Positions 9,522 to 17,388 of a stretch of DNA of 64,000 nt are shown here, piece by piece. A program made the translations under genes and the position numbers. The DNA is taken from assembly GCF_006376675.1 (NCBI RefSeq), contig NZ_VEWK01000003.1, forward strand, positions 1-64,000, read 5' to 3'. This stretch comes from Brucella pecoris (lineage in GTDB: Bacteria > Pseudomonadota > Alphaproteobacteria > Rhizobiales > Rhizobiaceae). Positions within the stretch are counted from its first letter, which is position 1. Each line of letters begins with the position of its first letter. The notes under the pieces are model-generated. The model was not told the DNA's origin. It searched no databases and saw nothing but the letters and a program-made list of their open reading frames with translations.

Positions 9522-9755
9522 CTAGCCTCCAAGCGCCTTGCGCATATTCTGGAAACGCAACTTGCTATTGGCCGCTTCGGCATTCATGCAATTGACCGTA
9601 TTGCGCAACTTACCTGGATTGTTGCGACACTTGTCGAGAATGCGTGACAGCATTCTGTGATCGGCCAGCAAGTCTTCGACCGTGTAGGTCGCTTCTGCTT
9701 TCTCTGCGCATGCGGACAGGAGGACGAACGCTGTCAGGATCAGGACATTTTTCAT
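9522..9755 (-). CDS. EexN-like entry-exclusion lipoprotein
   Basis: A small lipoprotein of about 77 aa: MKNVLILTAFVLLSACAEK has a lipobox with Cys at residue 16. The mature part carries the EexN-style pattern, a helical segment followed by DKCRNNPGKL and VNCMNAEAAN with two spaced cysteines. EexN-type proteins sit in the inner membrane or periplasm of conjugation-proficient cells and block redundant entry of the same element. The ATG overlaps the virB5 stop (ATGA). Its position between virB5 and virB6 is the usual one in conjugative VirB/Tra systems, and argues for conjugation rather than effector export. Confidence 0.8.
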   Translation of the reverse strand: MKNVLILTAFVLLSACAEKAEATYTVEDLLADHRMLSRILDKCRNNPGKLRNTVNCMNAEAANSKLRFQNMRKALGG

Positions 9756-10450
9756 TTCAGCCCCCCCTTCATTGCATCCATGCGACGGCGCCAATCTTCT
9801 GCCTTGCGCTGATCATCAACCTGCGTTTGCGCCTGCTGAACCATGCGCAAGCCTTCCATTCGCAGCACATCGGTTTGCACAAAGGCTTGCTCGGCCAGGA
9901 GCCTTGCTTGCAAATCGGCAATTTCCTTGGCTTCACTTGCCGTGGAAATTTTCTGACGCAGTTCATCAATTCCTTCGATGCGTTTTGTTGCTGCGTCGTA
10001 AATTTTCTGGCCGATCCCCATCTGGCCGGCATTTTTGTTCTGCACACGGGACAGTTCTTTTGCGTAAAAATCGTCGGCAGAGGTTTTGTAGGTCGTATTT
10101 TTGTCGAGGAATTTTGTTGCAGCATCGTTCAACGCCCCGCTGCCATTGCCTTCGTATAATCCTTCTACGGCAGCAAATTCCGGCGGAAGGGCTTTTCGGA
10201 TTGCTGGATCATTGAGAACCTGTGCGACATCCGCCATTTCTGTCAGCTTGTTGAAAGAGGTATAAAGCTCTTCGGCCTTCTCAATCTGCTGATGAAGAGC
10301 ATCGAGCTGCGATTTCAACTGCGCGATACTTTCCAGATGTTTGGCGATCGCCGTTTGATCAATGACAGGGATGCCCTGCCCCATCGCAGCTCCTGTCGAC
10401 AAGGTCAGCACTGCAACCATCATTGCGCAAAAACGTCTATAGGAAGCCAT
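9752..10450 (-). CDS. virB5: VirB5 minor pilus protein
   Basis: A secreted, mostly helical minor pilin thought to sit at the pilus tip and contact the recipient. A signal peptide ends at GAAMG (about residue 25) and is followed by PVIDQTAIAKHLE, then long coiled-coil helices (residues 35-80 and 150-225). The ATG at 10450 forms TGATG with the virB4 stop. Length (232 aa) is normal. Confidence 0.9.
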   Translation of the reverse strand: MASYRRFCAMMVAVLTLSTGAAMGQGIPVIDQTAIAKHLESIAQLKSQLDALHQQIEKAEELYTSFNKLTEMADVAQVLNDPAIRKALPPEFAAVEGLYEGNGSGALNDAATKFLDKNTTYKTSADDFYAKELSRVQNKNAGQMGIGQKIYDAATKRIEGIDELRQKISTASEAKEIADLQARLLAEQAFVQTDVLRMEGLRMVQQAQTQVDDQRKAEDWRRRMDAMKGGLK

Positions 10451-12861
10451 CAACTTGCACTCCTTCTTTTCTGGAAAACTGGAAGCCAGTCCGCAGGATC
10501 GTTTCCGATTTCAGCGCGGATCGTATCGACAAGCTCGACATTTCCGGTACGACCGGAAAGAACAGCCAGTTCATCATCAAGGCCGTGCAGGTCGAGCTCT
10601 GCAACGACGCTGTTGTGCCCCTGCTTCAACAAGAATTGCCGGCTTTCGACTGATAGTTCGCGCGCAATCAGTTCGTATTCACGTTCGGTAAGCTTGAACC
10701 CATCGACATAGTCAGCGTGATTACCGCGCGAATTCGGGAGGAAAATCTGCGTCGGACATTGCTCGATTATCGTATGAGCAATTGGAGAGATAATCGCATC
10801 GCGTGGGCTTTGTGTAGCAAACAGCATCAGACCATTTTGCTTGCGGATGGTTTTGAGCTTGTTTTGCGCCAGATCGCGAAAGCCATCGTCCTGCAGCGCT
10901 TTCCAGAACTCATCGATAACGATGAGTATGCGCCTTCCGTCAATCAGCTGTTCGACACGATGAAACAGATAGGCCATAAGGGGTGTGCGGATTTCTTCAT
11001 GGTCGAGAAACTCCGTCATGTCGTAGCCGACGAACTTCCCGCCCCTTCCTGCCCTCATCGGGGCAAATTCGTTGAGGCCAATATCGTCATCGTCATTGTC
11101 GAAAACCCAGCCAAGCGGCCCTTCGCGTTCCCAACGACGAAGCCTGGCAGCGATCCCTTCAGGATCGGTATTGTTCAAGAATGTGCGTAGTGCACCAATC
11201 GTTCGGCGCTCTCTAGGCAGATCTGATAGGCCATCGATCGCAGCAGCGATGTCACGCAGTTCGGTTACGGTCAAATCTCGAACATTGGAGCGAACAAGTT
11301 TGCCAACCCACACAGCAAGGAACACTTTATTTTCAGGTGTGAGCTCGAGCGCCTTTAAAGGAGCGCATCCGGTCGGACTACCATTTTTAAGCGGAAGATA
11401 TGTTCCGCCGGCGGCCCGCACATAAAGGTCGGCTCCACGATCCTTGTCGAAGAACACAACATGAGGATCGTGTTTTTCGAGTTGAGAAAGCATGAAGTTG
11501 ATGATGACCGTCTTACCGGTTCCCGATGGTCCACACATGAAGGTGTTGCCGAGATCGCCGTAATGAAAATTAAAATAAAACGGCGACCCGGAAGCCGTCT
11601 TCAATAGCGCGACAGCTGGCCCCCATTCGTTATTGTCCTTCTGACCGGTCGGATACGAATGATAGGGTGAAAGCGCTGCAAAATTACGCGATGTAATCGC
11701 CCCGGACCGTGCACGGTAGCGGAAATTCCCAGGAAGCTGTGCCCACCAGGCGGCCTCCAATCCAAGATCTTCGCGTGCAACGACGGCCCCACCACTCGTA
11801 AGACTTGCCCGCGCCTTGGCGAGGTTGTCGGCGAGATCTTTGACGGAGGAAGCAACGACGGCAACCGAAAGATGATGCTCGCCCAGAACAAATCGGTTTG
11901 ATTCAAGGTCATCCATCGCTTGGTCGAGATCACCAATCTGGGATGCTGCTTTGTCACCACTGCTAAGCATCTGATTTTGCTTACGGCCCAGGATCGATCG
12001 AGCGTCTGATTTGGAGGTGAATGCAAAGGATTGCGTCAGGATAAATTCAAATGGACTCGAGAGCACTCCATCGAGCATGCCTATTCTGGTGCGAGCTGGA
12101 TATTCTTTGAAACTCAGTATACCGGCATAGCGGCTTTCAGCCTCGTGCCGGATCTCGACAGTTTCTCGCCCGATGATAACGCGGTCAGAGTAAATAGCGG
12201 AAGAAACTGGTCCTTCCGTCAACGGAACGGGCTCGCGCCTACCACCAACCAGTTGGTGCAAAACTTCGCTCAGTTGTGAATACACAAGCCCGTCTCGCTC
12301 ATAAACCGAAAGCACGCGCGGGTGAAATCGCTCCAGGCCTGCGGTTACATCAATTACCTTGTCCTGGAGATCTTTAAATGCCTCCTCATCAAGTTCGACA
12401 TTTTGCACTCGCCTTAGCTTTGAAAAAAATCGTGTCGTTTTATCTGCACCGTAACGGGCCGGAGACCAGAGCAGCGTGAGATAAAGGTCGTTACAAAAGA
12501 GGTTTTCGCCAGCCATCTTGAGGCGATATTTTTCGTTAAGGGCGTTCGAAAACGCTGCCGAAAATTCCCCGTCCGGATAACTGTCGTTCCGCCGCCTGAT
12601 AACATGCGTCCATAAGGCAAGCCGCTCATCGGCGATGTTGCGATAAAGGGTATTGAGGTCACGGTGTAATCCATTCAAATCGAGCACATCCGCCGTTTCG
12701 AATGACACTCCTTCCAGTGCGATCATCACCATCAGCGTTCCGGCGTTAAGAGCAATCGTCGTCTCATCGACATGACGGACGTAAGGAATGTAGATTTCCG
12801 GTCGAAGTTCCCGGACCTTTAGCTTCATGATGTCAGGCAAGGTTGAGATCCCTTTCATCAT
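10450..12861 (-). CDS. virB4: VirB4 type IV secretion ATPase
   Basis: The largest ATPase of the apparatus, essential for pilus biogenesis and substrate transfer at the inner membrane. The 803-aa protein has the CagE/TrbE/VirB4 N-terminal domain (to about residue 400), then a RecA-like motor with Walker A GPSGTGKTVII near residue 443 and Walker B ILIVIDEFWKAL near residue 640, followed by FATQSPRD. The start at 12861 overlaps virB3 by 29 bases. A later in-frame ATG at 12828, just past the virB3 stop, would also give a complete protein; neither has a strong ribosome site. Confidence 0.95.
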   Translation of the reverse strand: MMKGISTLPDIMKLKVRELRPEIYIPYVRHVDETTIALNAGTLMVMIALEGVSFETADVLDLNGLHRDLNTLYRNIADERLALWTHVIRRRNDSYPDGEFSAAFSNALNEKYRLKMAGENLFCNDLYLTLLWSPARYGADKTTRFFSKLRRVQNVELDEEAFKDLQDKVIDVTAGLERFHPRVLSVYERDGLVYSQLSEVLHQLVGGRREPVPLTEGPVSSAIYSDRVIIGRETVEIRHEAESRYAGILSFKEYPARTRIGMLDGVLSSPFEFILTQSFAFTSKSDARSILGRKQNQMLSSGDKAASQIGDLDQAMDDLESNRFVLGEHHLSVAVVASSVKDLADNLAKARASLTSGGAVVAREDLGLEAAWWAQLPGNFRYRARSGAITSRNFAALSPYHSYPTGQKDNNEWGPAVALLKTASGSPFYFNFHYGDLGNTFMCGPSGTGKTVIINFMLSQLEKHDPHVVFFDKDRGADLYVRAAGGTYLPLKNGSPTGCAPLKALELTPENKVFLAVWVGKLVRSNVRDLTVTELRDIAAAIDGLSDLPRERRTIGALRTFLNNTDPEGIAARLRRWEREGPLGWVFDNDDDDIGLNEFAPMRAGRGGKFVGYDMTEFLDHEEIRTPLMAYLFHRVEQLIDGRRILIVIDEFWKALQDDGFRDLAQNKLKTIRKQNGLMLFATQSPRDAIISPIAHTIIEQCPTQIFLPNSRGNHADYVDGFKLTEREYELIARELSVESRQFLLKQGHNSVVAELDLHGLDDELAVLSGRTGNVELVDTIRAEIGNDPADWLPVFQKRRSAS

Positions 12862-13174
12862 ATCGACGTATCAGGCAAAGCGGAGATAGCGTTGACCCAC
12901 CCCAATATCCGCTATTGCGAGATCGACCACGCGTATCCACCCATGCGAGCACAATGCGAAACATGTTATGGTCGTGTTTGATGAGAGCTCGAAAAACGAA
13001 ATGGAAAACGATGCCGACAAGAGCATAGGAAATCGAGCCAGCAAGGAGATAGAATATCGTCGTTGCCATAACGTTGATGCCCATGGCCTCCATCGTCACG
13101 CCAGCAACCATAGCGGGTCGGGTGCAGGCGAGAAACAATGTGTCTTCCTCGAAGATTGGCCCAACACTTGTCAT
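12833..13174 (-). CDS. virB3: VirB3 inner-membrane protein
   Basis: A short membrane protein of the VirB3/TrbD family that associates with VirB4 and the pilus base. The N-terminus (VGPIFEEDTLFLACTRPAM) is the family hallmark. Two hydrophobic segments follow around residues 25-65. The 113-aa length is normal. It starts three bases after virB2 and overlaps virB4. Confidence 0.9.
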   Translation of the reverse strand: MTSVGPIFEEDTLFLACTRPAMVAGVTMEAMGINVMATTIFYLLAGSISYALVGIVFHFVFRALIKHDHNMFRIVLAWVDTRGRSRNSGYWGGSTLSPLCLIRRYDERDLNLA

Positions 13175-13177
13175 CGC

Positions 13178-13477
13178 TCAGCTTCCGACGATGGTGCCAA
13201 CAAGCTCGGATGAACCAGCAATGACGCCGATCCCGATGATCCAGTACCCTGCCCGACGCAAATCCATGTAACCAAACATCCATGCGATGGCGATCACGAT
13301 TACCGCAATGGTCGCAAGCAGTCTGAATATGTTGCCGGTGAGAAGATCAACGATGTTTTGGAGAATGGTCTCGATGCCAGCGGCTTGTGCAAATGCAGGC
13401 TGGCTCACTATCGGCACAATGGCCGCGGCCATAATGCAAGAGGCGACAATTGGACGGAGGCGGCAACAGAAATTCAT
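13178..13477 (-). CDS. virB2: VirB2 major pilin
   Basis: Precursor of the conjugative pilus subunit. A long signal region ends at SQPAFAQA (cleavage near residue 33). The mature part of about 67 aa has two hydrophobic helices (LLATIAVIVIAIAWMFGYMD and YWIIGIGVIAGSSELVGTIV) as in all VirB2/TrbC pilins. The ATG at 13477 overlaps the virB1 stop (ATGA), and this start gives a proper signal peptide. Confidence 0.92.
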   Translation of the reverse strand: MNFCCRLRPIVASCIMAAAIVPIVSQPAFAQAAGIETILQNIVDLLTGNIFRLLATIAVIVIAIAWMFGYMDLRRAGYWIIGIGVIAGSSELVGTIVGS

Positions 13478-14163
13478 TCGCTTTGCTCCTTTTGTTTGTT
13501 CTGAAACACGAGAACCGATAAATTGCGTGAGTTCCTGAAGACATCCCACGAGGACACAGGTGGGACGGAAGCTGCTTCCTCCAGGGCATTATTAGCCGCG
13601 CTCTGCTTGCTTCTGCTTGTCACAGCGGCAACAGATGAATCATGTATAATGCCCCTTTGCTCCACGGCATTTTCGATGACGAGCTTGGCCATGGTTGGCC
13701 GCAGTTGTTTGATTTTCTGGAAGACCTGTTCGTCATATCGGACCATTTCACCGATCGAGGCGTCACCGCGCCCATACCAGGATCTCAGCATCTGTTTTTC
13801 AGCCCTTACCGGATCGAAATTTTCCTCGACTGCATGGCGATAATACCCATCGAGAAGATGAGCAGTTGTTTTGAGATTCAAACAGGGATCGAATGCGTCA
13901 GCGATCGATAGATTTGATTTTCTCAAGTCCTCAAGGCTGATACCACCCAAACCAAGCTGAATGTCCTGCTGCTCGGTGACAAGTGAAGTTGCAACCTCAA
14001 TCGCTTCGGCTTTTGTCGCTGGTTGCTGCTTGAGCGGCAAATCGCTGTTGATGCGAATATTAAAAGGGGCAAAACCACTTTCCAGGCTGACGACACCGGC
14101 GAGCGTTTCGGGCGAAACAAAAGCTGCGCAAGTTTGAGCGAGAACGAGAAACGAAACAGGCAT
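13474..14163 (-). CDS. virB1: VirB1 lytic transglycosylase
   Basis: A periplasmic peptidoglycan-cleaving enzyme that opens the wall for apparatus assembly. The SLT-type domain shows LAGVVSLESGF with the catalytic Glu near residue 28, then NIRIN, and later AFDPCLNLKTTAHLLDGYY, as in VirB1 proteins. The C-terminal 70 residues are low-complexity and polar. The export signal is short (MPVSFLVLAQTCAAF), and the domain follows almost directly. It starts four bases after the upstream gene without a clear ribosome site, so translation is probably coupled. Confidence 0.9.
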   Translation of the reverse strand: MPVSFLVLAQTCAAFVSPETLAGVVSLESGFAPFNIRINSDLPLKQQPATKAEAIEVATSLVTEQQDIQLGLGGISLEDLRKSNLSIADAFDPCLNLKTTAHLLDGYYRHAVEENFDPVRAEKQMLRSWYGRGDASIGEMVRYDEQVFQKIKQLRPTMAKLVIENAVEQRGIIHDSSVAAVTSRSKQSAANNALEEAASVPPVSSWDVFRNSRNLSVLVFQNKQKEQSE

Positions 14164-14166
14164 GGC

Positions 14167-14703
14167 TTAGTACCACACTCTGTGCTTACCCAAGTGATCG
14201 ATGGTCACATCGATATAACTCGGTTTTTCGCGAACGAATGGCCGGGTGGTTACATATGCCAAGCATTGATTGCGGCTATTGTTTCGCTGCATTCGCGGCG
14301 AGATGACCGTCTTTTCAATGGAGGCGACGCTTCTTTCGTTCCGGCAAAAGGCGCCATCCACAGCCTGAAGAGATGTTGAGATACATGTCGCCGCACGTCC
14401 GCCTGCACTTTGTCCGGCAAATAGACGATATCCGGATTGACAATAATACGACTCATAGCGCGGCCGCGAACTTTTGAAACCAACACCATTGCAAGTGGGA
14501 AATGCATGGCCTCTTGCCAGCCAACTCCAGAGTTTCTGGATAGGCGGTCGACATTCGGAATATTGCATTGGGCCGCCAGGATTGGATAAACACAGGATAA
14601 CGTGGCATCCCCAGCTTTCGGCGCGAGCGTCGGGAGTTTGAATGAGGTATAGTGAACTGCAACCCATAACCCCTATCGCAAGTTTTAAGAGAAGGCTTCT
14701 CAT
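14167..14703 (-). CDS. TrbM/KikA-like secreted conjugation protein
   Basis: First gene of the virB operon. A signal peptide (MRSLLLKLAIGVMGCSS... cleaved near AEA/RAE) precedes a cysteine-rich domain. The block GCHVILCLSNPGGP, followed by ECRPPIQKLW and GHAFPTC, resembles the TrbM/KikA/MpfK family found in many conjugation clusters, where the protein is exported and needed for efficient mating. Six or more cysteines suggest disulphides. The ATG at 14703 is favoured by GGAG eight bases upstream; another ATG lies at 14709. The family assignment is from memory of the motif, not a search. Confidence 0.65.
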   Translation of the reverse strand: MRSLLLKLAIGVMGCSSLYLIQTPDARAESWGCHVILCLSNPGGPMQYSECRPPIQKLWSWLARGHAFPTCNGVGFKSSRPRYESYYCQSGYRLFAGQSAGGRAATCISTSLQAVDGAFCRNERSVASIEKTVISPRMQRNNSRNQCLAYVTTRPFVREKPSYIDVTIDHLGKHRVWY

Positions 14704-14794
14704 GCTCATAACTCCGTTATCGACCGTCTTTCGACGTTATGATGAAGTAATGTCATCAGCACTCATACTGATCAAATAATGCATAGTTAAAAAA
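14704..14794. promoter_or_regulatory. Divergent promoter region of the virB operon and winged-helix gene
   Basis: This 91-bp gap is the only upstream region of the whole 12-gene virB operon and also of the divergent winged-helix gene. It contains CATAAC and GTTATG arms on either side of a 20-nt spacer, and a TGATG/CATCA inverted pair, which are plausible regulator sites. I could not assign -35/-10 boxes confidently. Confidence 0.5.
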
Positions 14795-15142
14795 ATGGCA
14801 AGCTTTTTAAGTGATCGATGGCAAAGTCAGGCGCTGGCGGTCTTCGCGGTTCGTGAAATTCTCGAAAAGCCGCTCGCGGATGAATCACCTCAATCCCGCA
14901 TCAAACAGATTGGAATGGTAAACATCCTCTATATGATGCATCAGGCTCATGAGCCTTTAACCCTTGCAAATGTTATGGTTTTTACAGGAATGACCCGCGG
15001 TGGCGTCATTGAAACGATGGACACTCTTGTACAACGTGGCATTCTGACCGAAACAATGGGCAAAAATTCCATGGGCAGAGGCACAGCGCGACAGTTCGAG
15101 TTTGCGCCTGAGATTTTTGCGCAAATTCGGTCAGTTGGTTAG
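14795..15142 (+). CDS. Winged-helix transcriptional regulator, possible conjugation repressor
   Basis: A 115-aa protein with one winged-helix domain of MarR-like type: residues 38-60 (IGMVNILYMMHQAHEPLT) lead into a recognition helix (VMVFTGMTRGGVIETMDTLVQ), then a wing (ETMGKNSMGRGTARQ). It is transcribed divergently from the virB operon with a shared 91-bp promoter region. In Rhizobium etli and Sinorhizobium, RctA, a small winged-helix protein, represses a similarly placed virB operon. Position and fold suggest an analogous job here, but I cannot show orthology. Confidence 0.75.
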   Translation: MASFLSDRWQSQALAVFAVREILEKPLADESPQSRIKQIGMVNILYMMHQAHEPLTLANVMVFTGMTRGGVIETMDTLVQRGILTETMGKNSMGRGTARQFEFAPEIFAQIRSVG

Positions 15143-15373
15143 GAACAACATCATCTTTACTGATAAAAATAAATATAGACAAAGCGGCACAGAAGTCGAA
15201 CTGACCAGCATTCACGACAGCTTCCATTTACACAACTGCTGAATATTTTGGTCGGTTCGGTGAATTTGGCGACGATTGATTTGTGATCGCCACTGACACA
15301 CGCTTTGTTTACTGTTATCGACACCTAGCTTCAAATTGATGTCAACCTGCATATAACGGAGTTTCATCCTCTT

Positions 15374-15673
15374 CTAAATATTTTTTCTAGATGGAAACCA
15401 GTATATACTATTTCCTTTAATGAATAATAATAAATAACAACAGATAATTGATCGAATTCCATAAAACTCAACAACACCATTAGCCGAAATGAAAATAGAA
15501 ATTCCGTTTTTCTCATGCTTCATTACGGCCTTTCCATTTGGAAACACAAATGAAGTCGAGTGTCGTTCAGTCGATACCGAAAGACAAAATGGTTTAATCT
15601 TGTCTGCTATTACCCTAGACGCACCAACAGCATCTACCGAACGAACGAAACCCTCAATACTCAATTCGTGCAT
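15374..15673 (-). CDS. Hypothetical protein, 99 aa
   Basis: I do not recognise this family with confidence. The start has GGAAAGGG upstream at a good distance and the gene follows the LuxR-type gene on the same strand after 41 bp, so the two are likely co-transcribed. The first 75 residues look like a compact alpha/beta domain (STSFVFPNGKAVMKHEKNG, then a strand ISIFISANG). The last 25 residues turn hydrophobic and then basic. The C-terminus may have been altered, because the composition changes sharply after residue 75 and the flanking DNA is very AT-rich. The 230 bp between this gene and the winged-helix gene hold nothing I can assign. Confidence 0.55.
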   Translation of the reverse strand: MHELSIEGFVRSVDAVGASRVIADKIKPFCLSVSTERHSTSFVFPNGKAVMKHEKNGISIFISANGVVEFYGIRSIICCYLLLFIKGNSIYWFPSRKNI

Positions 15674-15714
15674 TGCAAACCCTTTCCATATTCTGGATCG
15701 CGCTTCAAAGCCGA

Positions 15715-16548
15715 CTATAATCCGAGTTCTGCAGCCTTCTTTTTCGCCTTCATTCCGAATTCGCGCACTACCTTAACGGTATTTAAATCGAAGTCGCGCT
15801 CGAGGTAGGCGTGAAACGCCACAAAACTTCTGAAACCTTCTTCATCTTCAAGAGGCACCAAGACTCCAGTCATCAAACGGAATCGCCTTAGAAAATTAAG
15901 AAAGCTCTGGCTTCGAATATCCCTGTAGCGGTCGTAGGTGCTATCCCAGACGAAAGCGCGATTACCACCAATTAATTGTGCAAGCAGGACATCACTCTCA
16001 ATCCAGTTCAGACGCTTATACTCACGCATGACATCCAACGGAATGGTACAGTATGTTGGGTCGAGCAACAGCGATTCCTTGGTTGATTTGTGACAGGAAA
16101 GAATGACAGCATCAAAACCTAAGACGGCACAACTTTTGTCAATCGCCCCAAAAAATTGTTTAGGAGACTGCGCGTTCGCAATCGACTCGCTGAGCCTATG
16201 AAAACGGGCGGCATCAAAAAGCGGTGCGCTCGATCCACCGTTCGTATTGGCTCCGTGTTTTGCCGCTAATGGAAATGGTCCACTGCCCTGCGGCGTAAAC
16301 CCATGCGACTTGTTGAATATTGATATTTCGGAGTGACGAATTGCTTCAACAACCGCATGCGTTTTATTCGTCGCACCCAGCTTAATACGTGAATTTCGCA
16401 GATGAGTTACGACTGTGGTTTCGGCAACCCCCAGAATAACAGAGATTTCCCATCGTGTTTTTCCCTCTGCGGTCCAATACAACACAATTCTCTCCTGTGA
16501 GGTCAGCAGTTTCCGATTGGATTTCTTGAATACACCATCTTTTTGCAA
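15715..16548 (-). CDS. LuxR-type regulator with reversed domain order
   Basis: The LuxR-type helix-turn-helix is at the N-terminus: LTSQERIVLYWTAEGKTRWE begins near residue 15 and TTVVTHLRNSRIKLGATNK follows, ending near residue 75. A segment resembling an autoinducer-binding domain then fills residues 108-270 (LGFDAVILSCHK, NWIESDVLL, FVWDSTYD, GVLVPLEDEEGFRS). Classical LuxR/TraR proteins have the opposite order. Of the ligand residues, the Tyr, Asp and second Trp positions seem kept (REYKRL, ESDVL, FVWD), while the first Trp position appears to be Val or Met. No LuxI-type synthase is present in the window. The location beside the virB operon suggests control of conjugation. Confidence 0.8.
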   Translation of the reverse strand: MQKDGVFKKSNRKLLTSQERIVLYWTAEGKTRWEISVILGVAETTVVTHLRNSRIKLGATNKTHAVVEAIRHSEISIFNKSHGFTPQGSGPFPLAAKHGANTNGGSSAPLFDAARFHRLSESIANAQSPKQFFGAIDKSCAVLGFDAVILSCHKSTKESLLLDPTYCTIPLDVMREYKRLNWIESDVLLAQLIGGNRAFVWDSTYDRYRDIRSQSFLNFLRRFRLMTGVLVPLEDEEGFRSFVAFHAYLERDFDLNTVKVVREFGMKAKKKAAELGL

Positions 16549-16784
16549 CTGTTTTACCTCTAACTGTCGAGCTAAACAGAAGCCCGTGACCTAGAGATCG
16601 TTGAATATTCTTTCATATCTTCCAGGAAAAAGACTGCAGAAATCCTTTTGAACTACAAACCCACTACCAGCTAAATTCGTTCAAAGAAATATCGCTCTAA
16701 GCTAAGGTGCCGCAAGACCGACCACATGCGTTTGATTATTATAATAGGTGGTTTTGATCGTGAAAATTTGGATTGCTAGATTGC

Positions 16785-17006
16785 ATGAGACTCACAGCTA
16801 TCTTTGCGAGAAATTTGCGGCTTTGTCGTCAAGAATCCGGCCTTACTCAAGAACGCTTGGCCGAGTTCGCTGGGCTTGATCGAAACTTCATCGGTAAACT
16901 CGAACGAGAAGAATGCTCTCCCACCTTGGAGACCATTGAGGCATTGTCTCTCGCCCTGCAAATTAAAGCGGAACGCCTCATTGAGCGCCCCTTCCTAACG
17001 CCATAA
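16785..17006 (+). CDS. XRE-family helix-turn-helix regulator
   Basis: A single-domain Cro/CI-type DNA-binding protein of about 73 aa: LRLCRQESGLTQERLAEFAG, then LDRNFIGKLEREECSPTLET and IEALSLALQI cover the five-helix fold almost exactly. The ATG at 16785 is preferred over one four codons upstream. It converges on another small XRE gene with a 28-bp gap. The 236 bp in front, up to the LuxR-type gene, are AT-rich with no other gene. Confidence 0.8.
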   Translation: MRLTAIFARNLRLCRQESGLTQERLAEFAGLDRNFIGKLEREECSPTLETIEALSLALQIKAERLIERPFLTP

Positions 17007-17010
17007 AAAT

Positions 17011-17034
17011 AAAGCTGATTGGGCCGCTTTTTCC
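17011..17034. terminator. Possible weak bidirectional terminator
   Basis: Between two convergent XRE genes, AAAGC and GCTTTTT flank a 10-nt loop. The stem is only five base pairs and AT-rich, with a T-run on one side. It is a weak candidate, supported mainly by its position. Confidence 0.3.
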
Positions 17035-17259
17035 TTATTTATCAATCTTCTGTTGCCGGCGCAGTAGATCGTCCGGCTCGACCGCGAGGGCATCGGCCAG
17101 CATCACGAGCGTTAAAATGGTCGGATTGCGCTTCCCCGCTTCCAGCCCACTAATATAGGCACGTGTCTTCGCCGCACGGAAGCTCAATTCTTCCTGCGAC
17201 AGGCGGCGTTCTCGCCGAATTCTCTGAACATTGAGACCAACAACCGAGCGTATATCCAT
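17035..17259 (-). CDS. XRE-family helix-turn-helix regulator
   Basis: A 74-aa Cro/CI-type repressor: VGLNVQRIRRERRLSQEELS, RAAKTRAYISGLEAGKRNPT and LVMLADALAVEPDDLLR. This compact form is common in Rhizobiales accessory regions. The ATG at 17259 begins just before the domain; the open frame upstream runs through the promoter region. Two copies of ACACTATA lie upstream at 17282-17289 and 17298-17305, spaced 16 bp start to start, and may be its operator. Confidence 0.8.
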   Translation of the reverse strand: MDIRSVVGLNVQRIRRERRLSQEELSFRAAKTRAYISGLEAGKRNPTILTLVMLADALAVEPDDLLRRQQKIDK

Positions 17260-17281
17260 CTGACGACGGTTGCAGCGACGT

Positions 17282-17305
17282 ACACTATATGACGACACAC
17301 TATAA
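17282..17305. promoter_or_regulatory. Direct repeat, possible XRE operator
   Basis: ACACTATA occurs at 17282-17289 and 17298-17305, with eight bases between. It sits directly upstream of the minus-strand XRE gene and could be an autoregulatory site. Function is inferred from position only. Confidence 0.4.
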
Positions 17306-17317
17306 TGAACATTCCGC

Positions 17318-17347
17318 TTGACACGTAAGCGACGTAAGGACTTTAAT
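17318..17347 (+). promoter_or_regulatory. Sigma-70-like promoter of the IclR-type gene
   Basis: TTGACA at 17318-17323 and TTTAAT at 17342-17347, separated by 18 bp, match the consensus well. The predicted start near 17354 lies just before the palindrome at 17359-17370. Confidence 0.55.
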
Positions 17348-17358
17348 GTACATTATAT

Positions 17359-17384
17359 GGAACAATGTTCTTATAATCGGAACA
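17359..17384 (+). promoter_or_regulatory. Candidate IclR operator
   Basis: GGAACAATGTTC (17359-17370) contains the perfect palindrome GAACA-A-TGTTC, and a further GGAACA stands at 17379-17384, overlapping the translation-start region of the IclR-type gene. Such GGAAC/GTTCC palindromes resemble known IclR-family sites. Its place downstream of the predicted transcription start fits autorepression. Confidence 0.5.
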
Positions 17385-17388
17385 AAAT

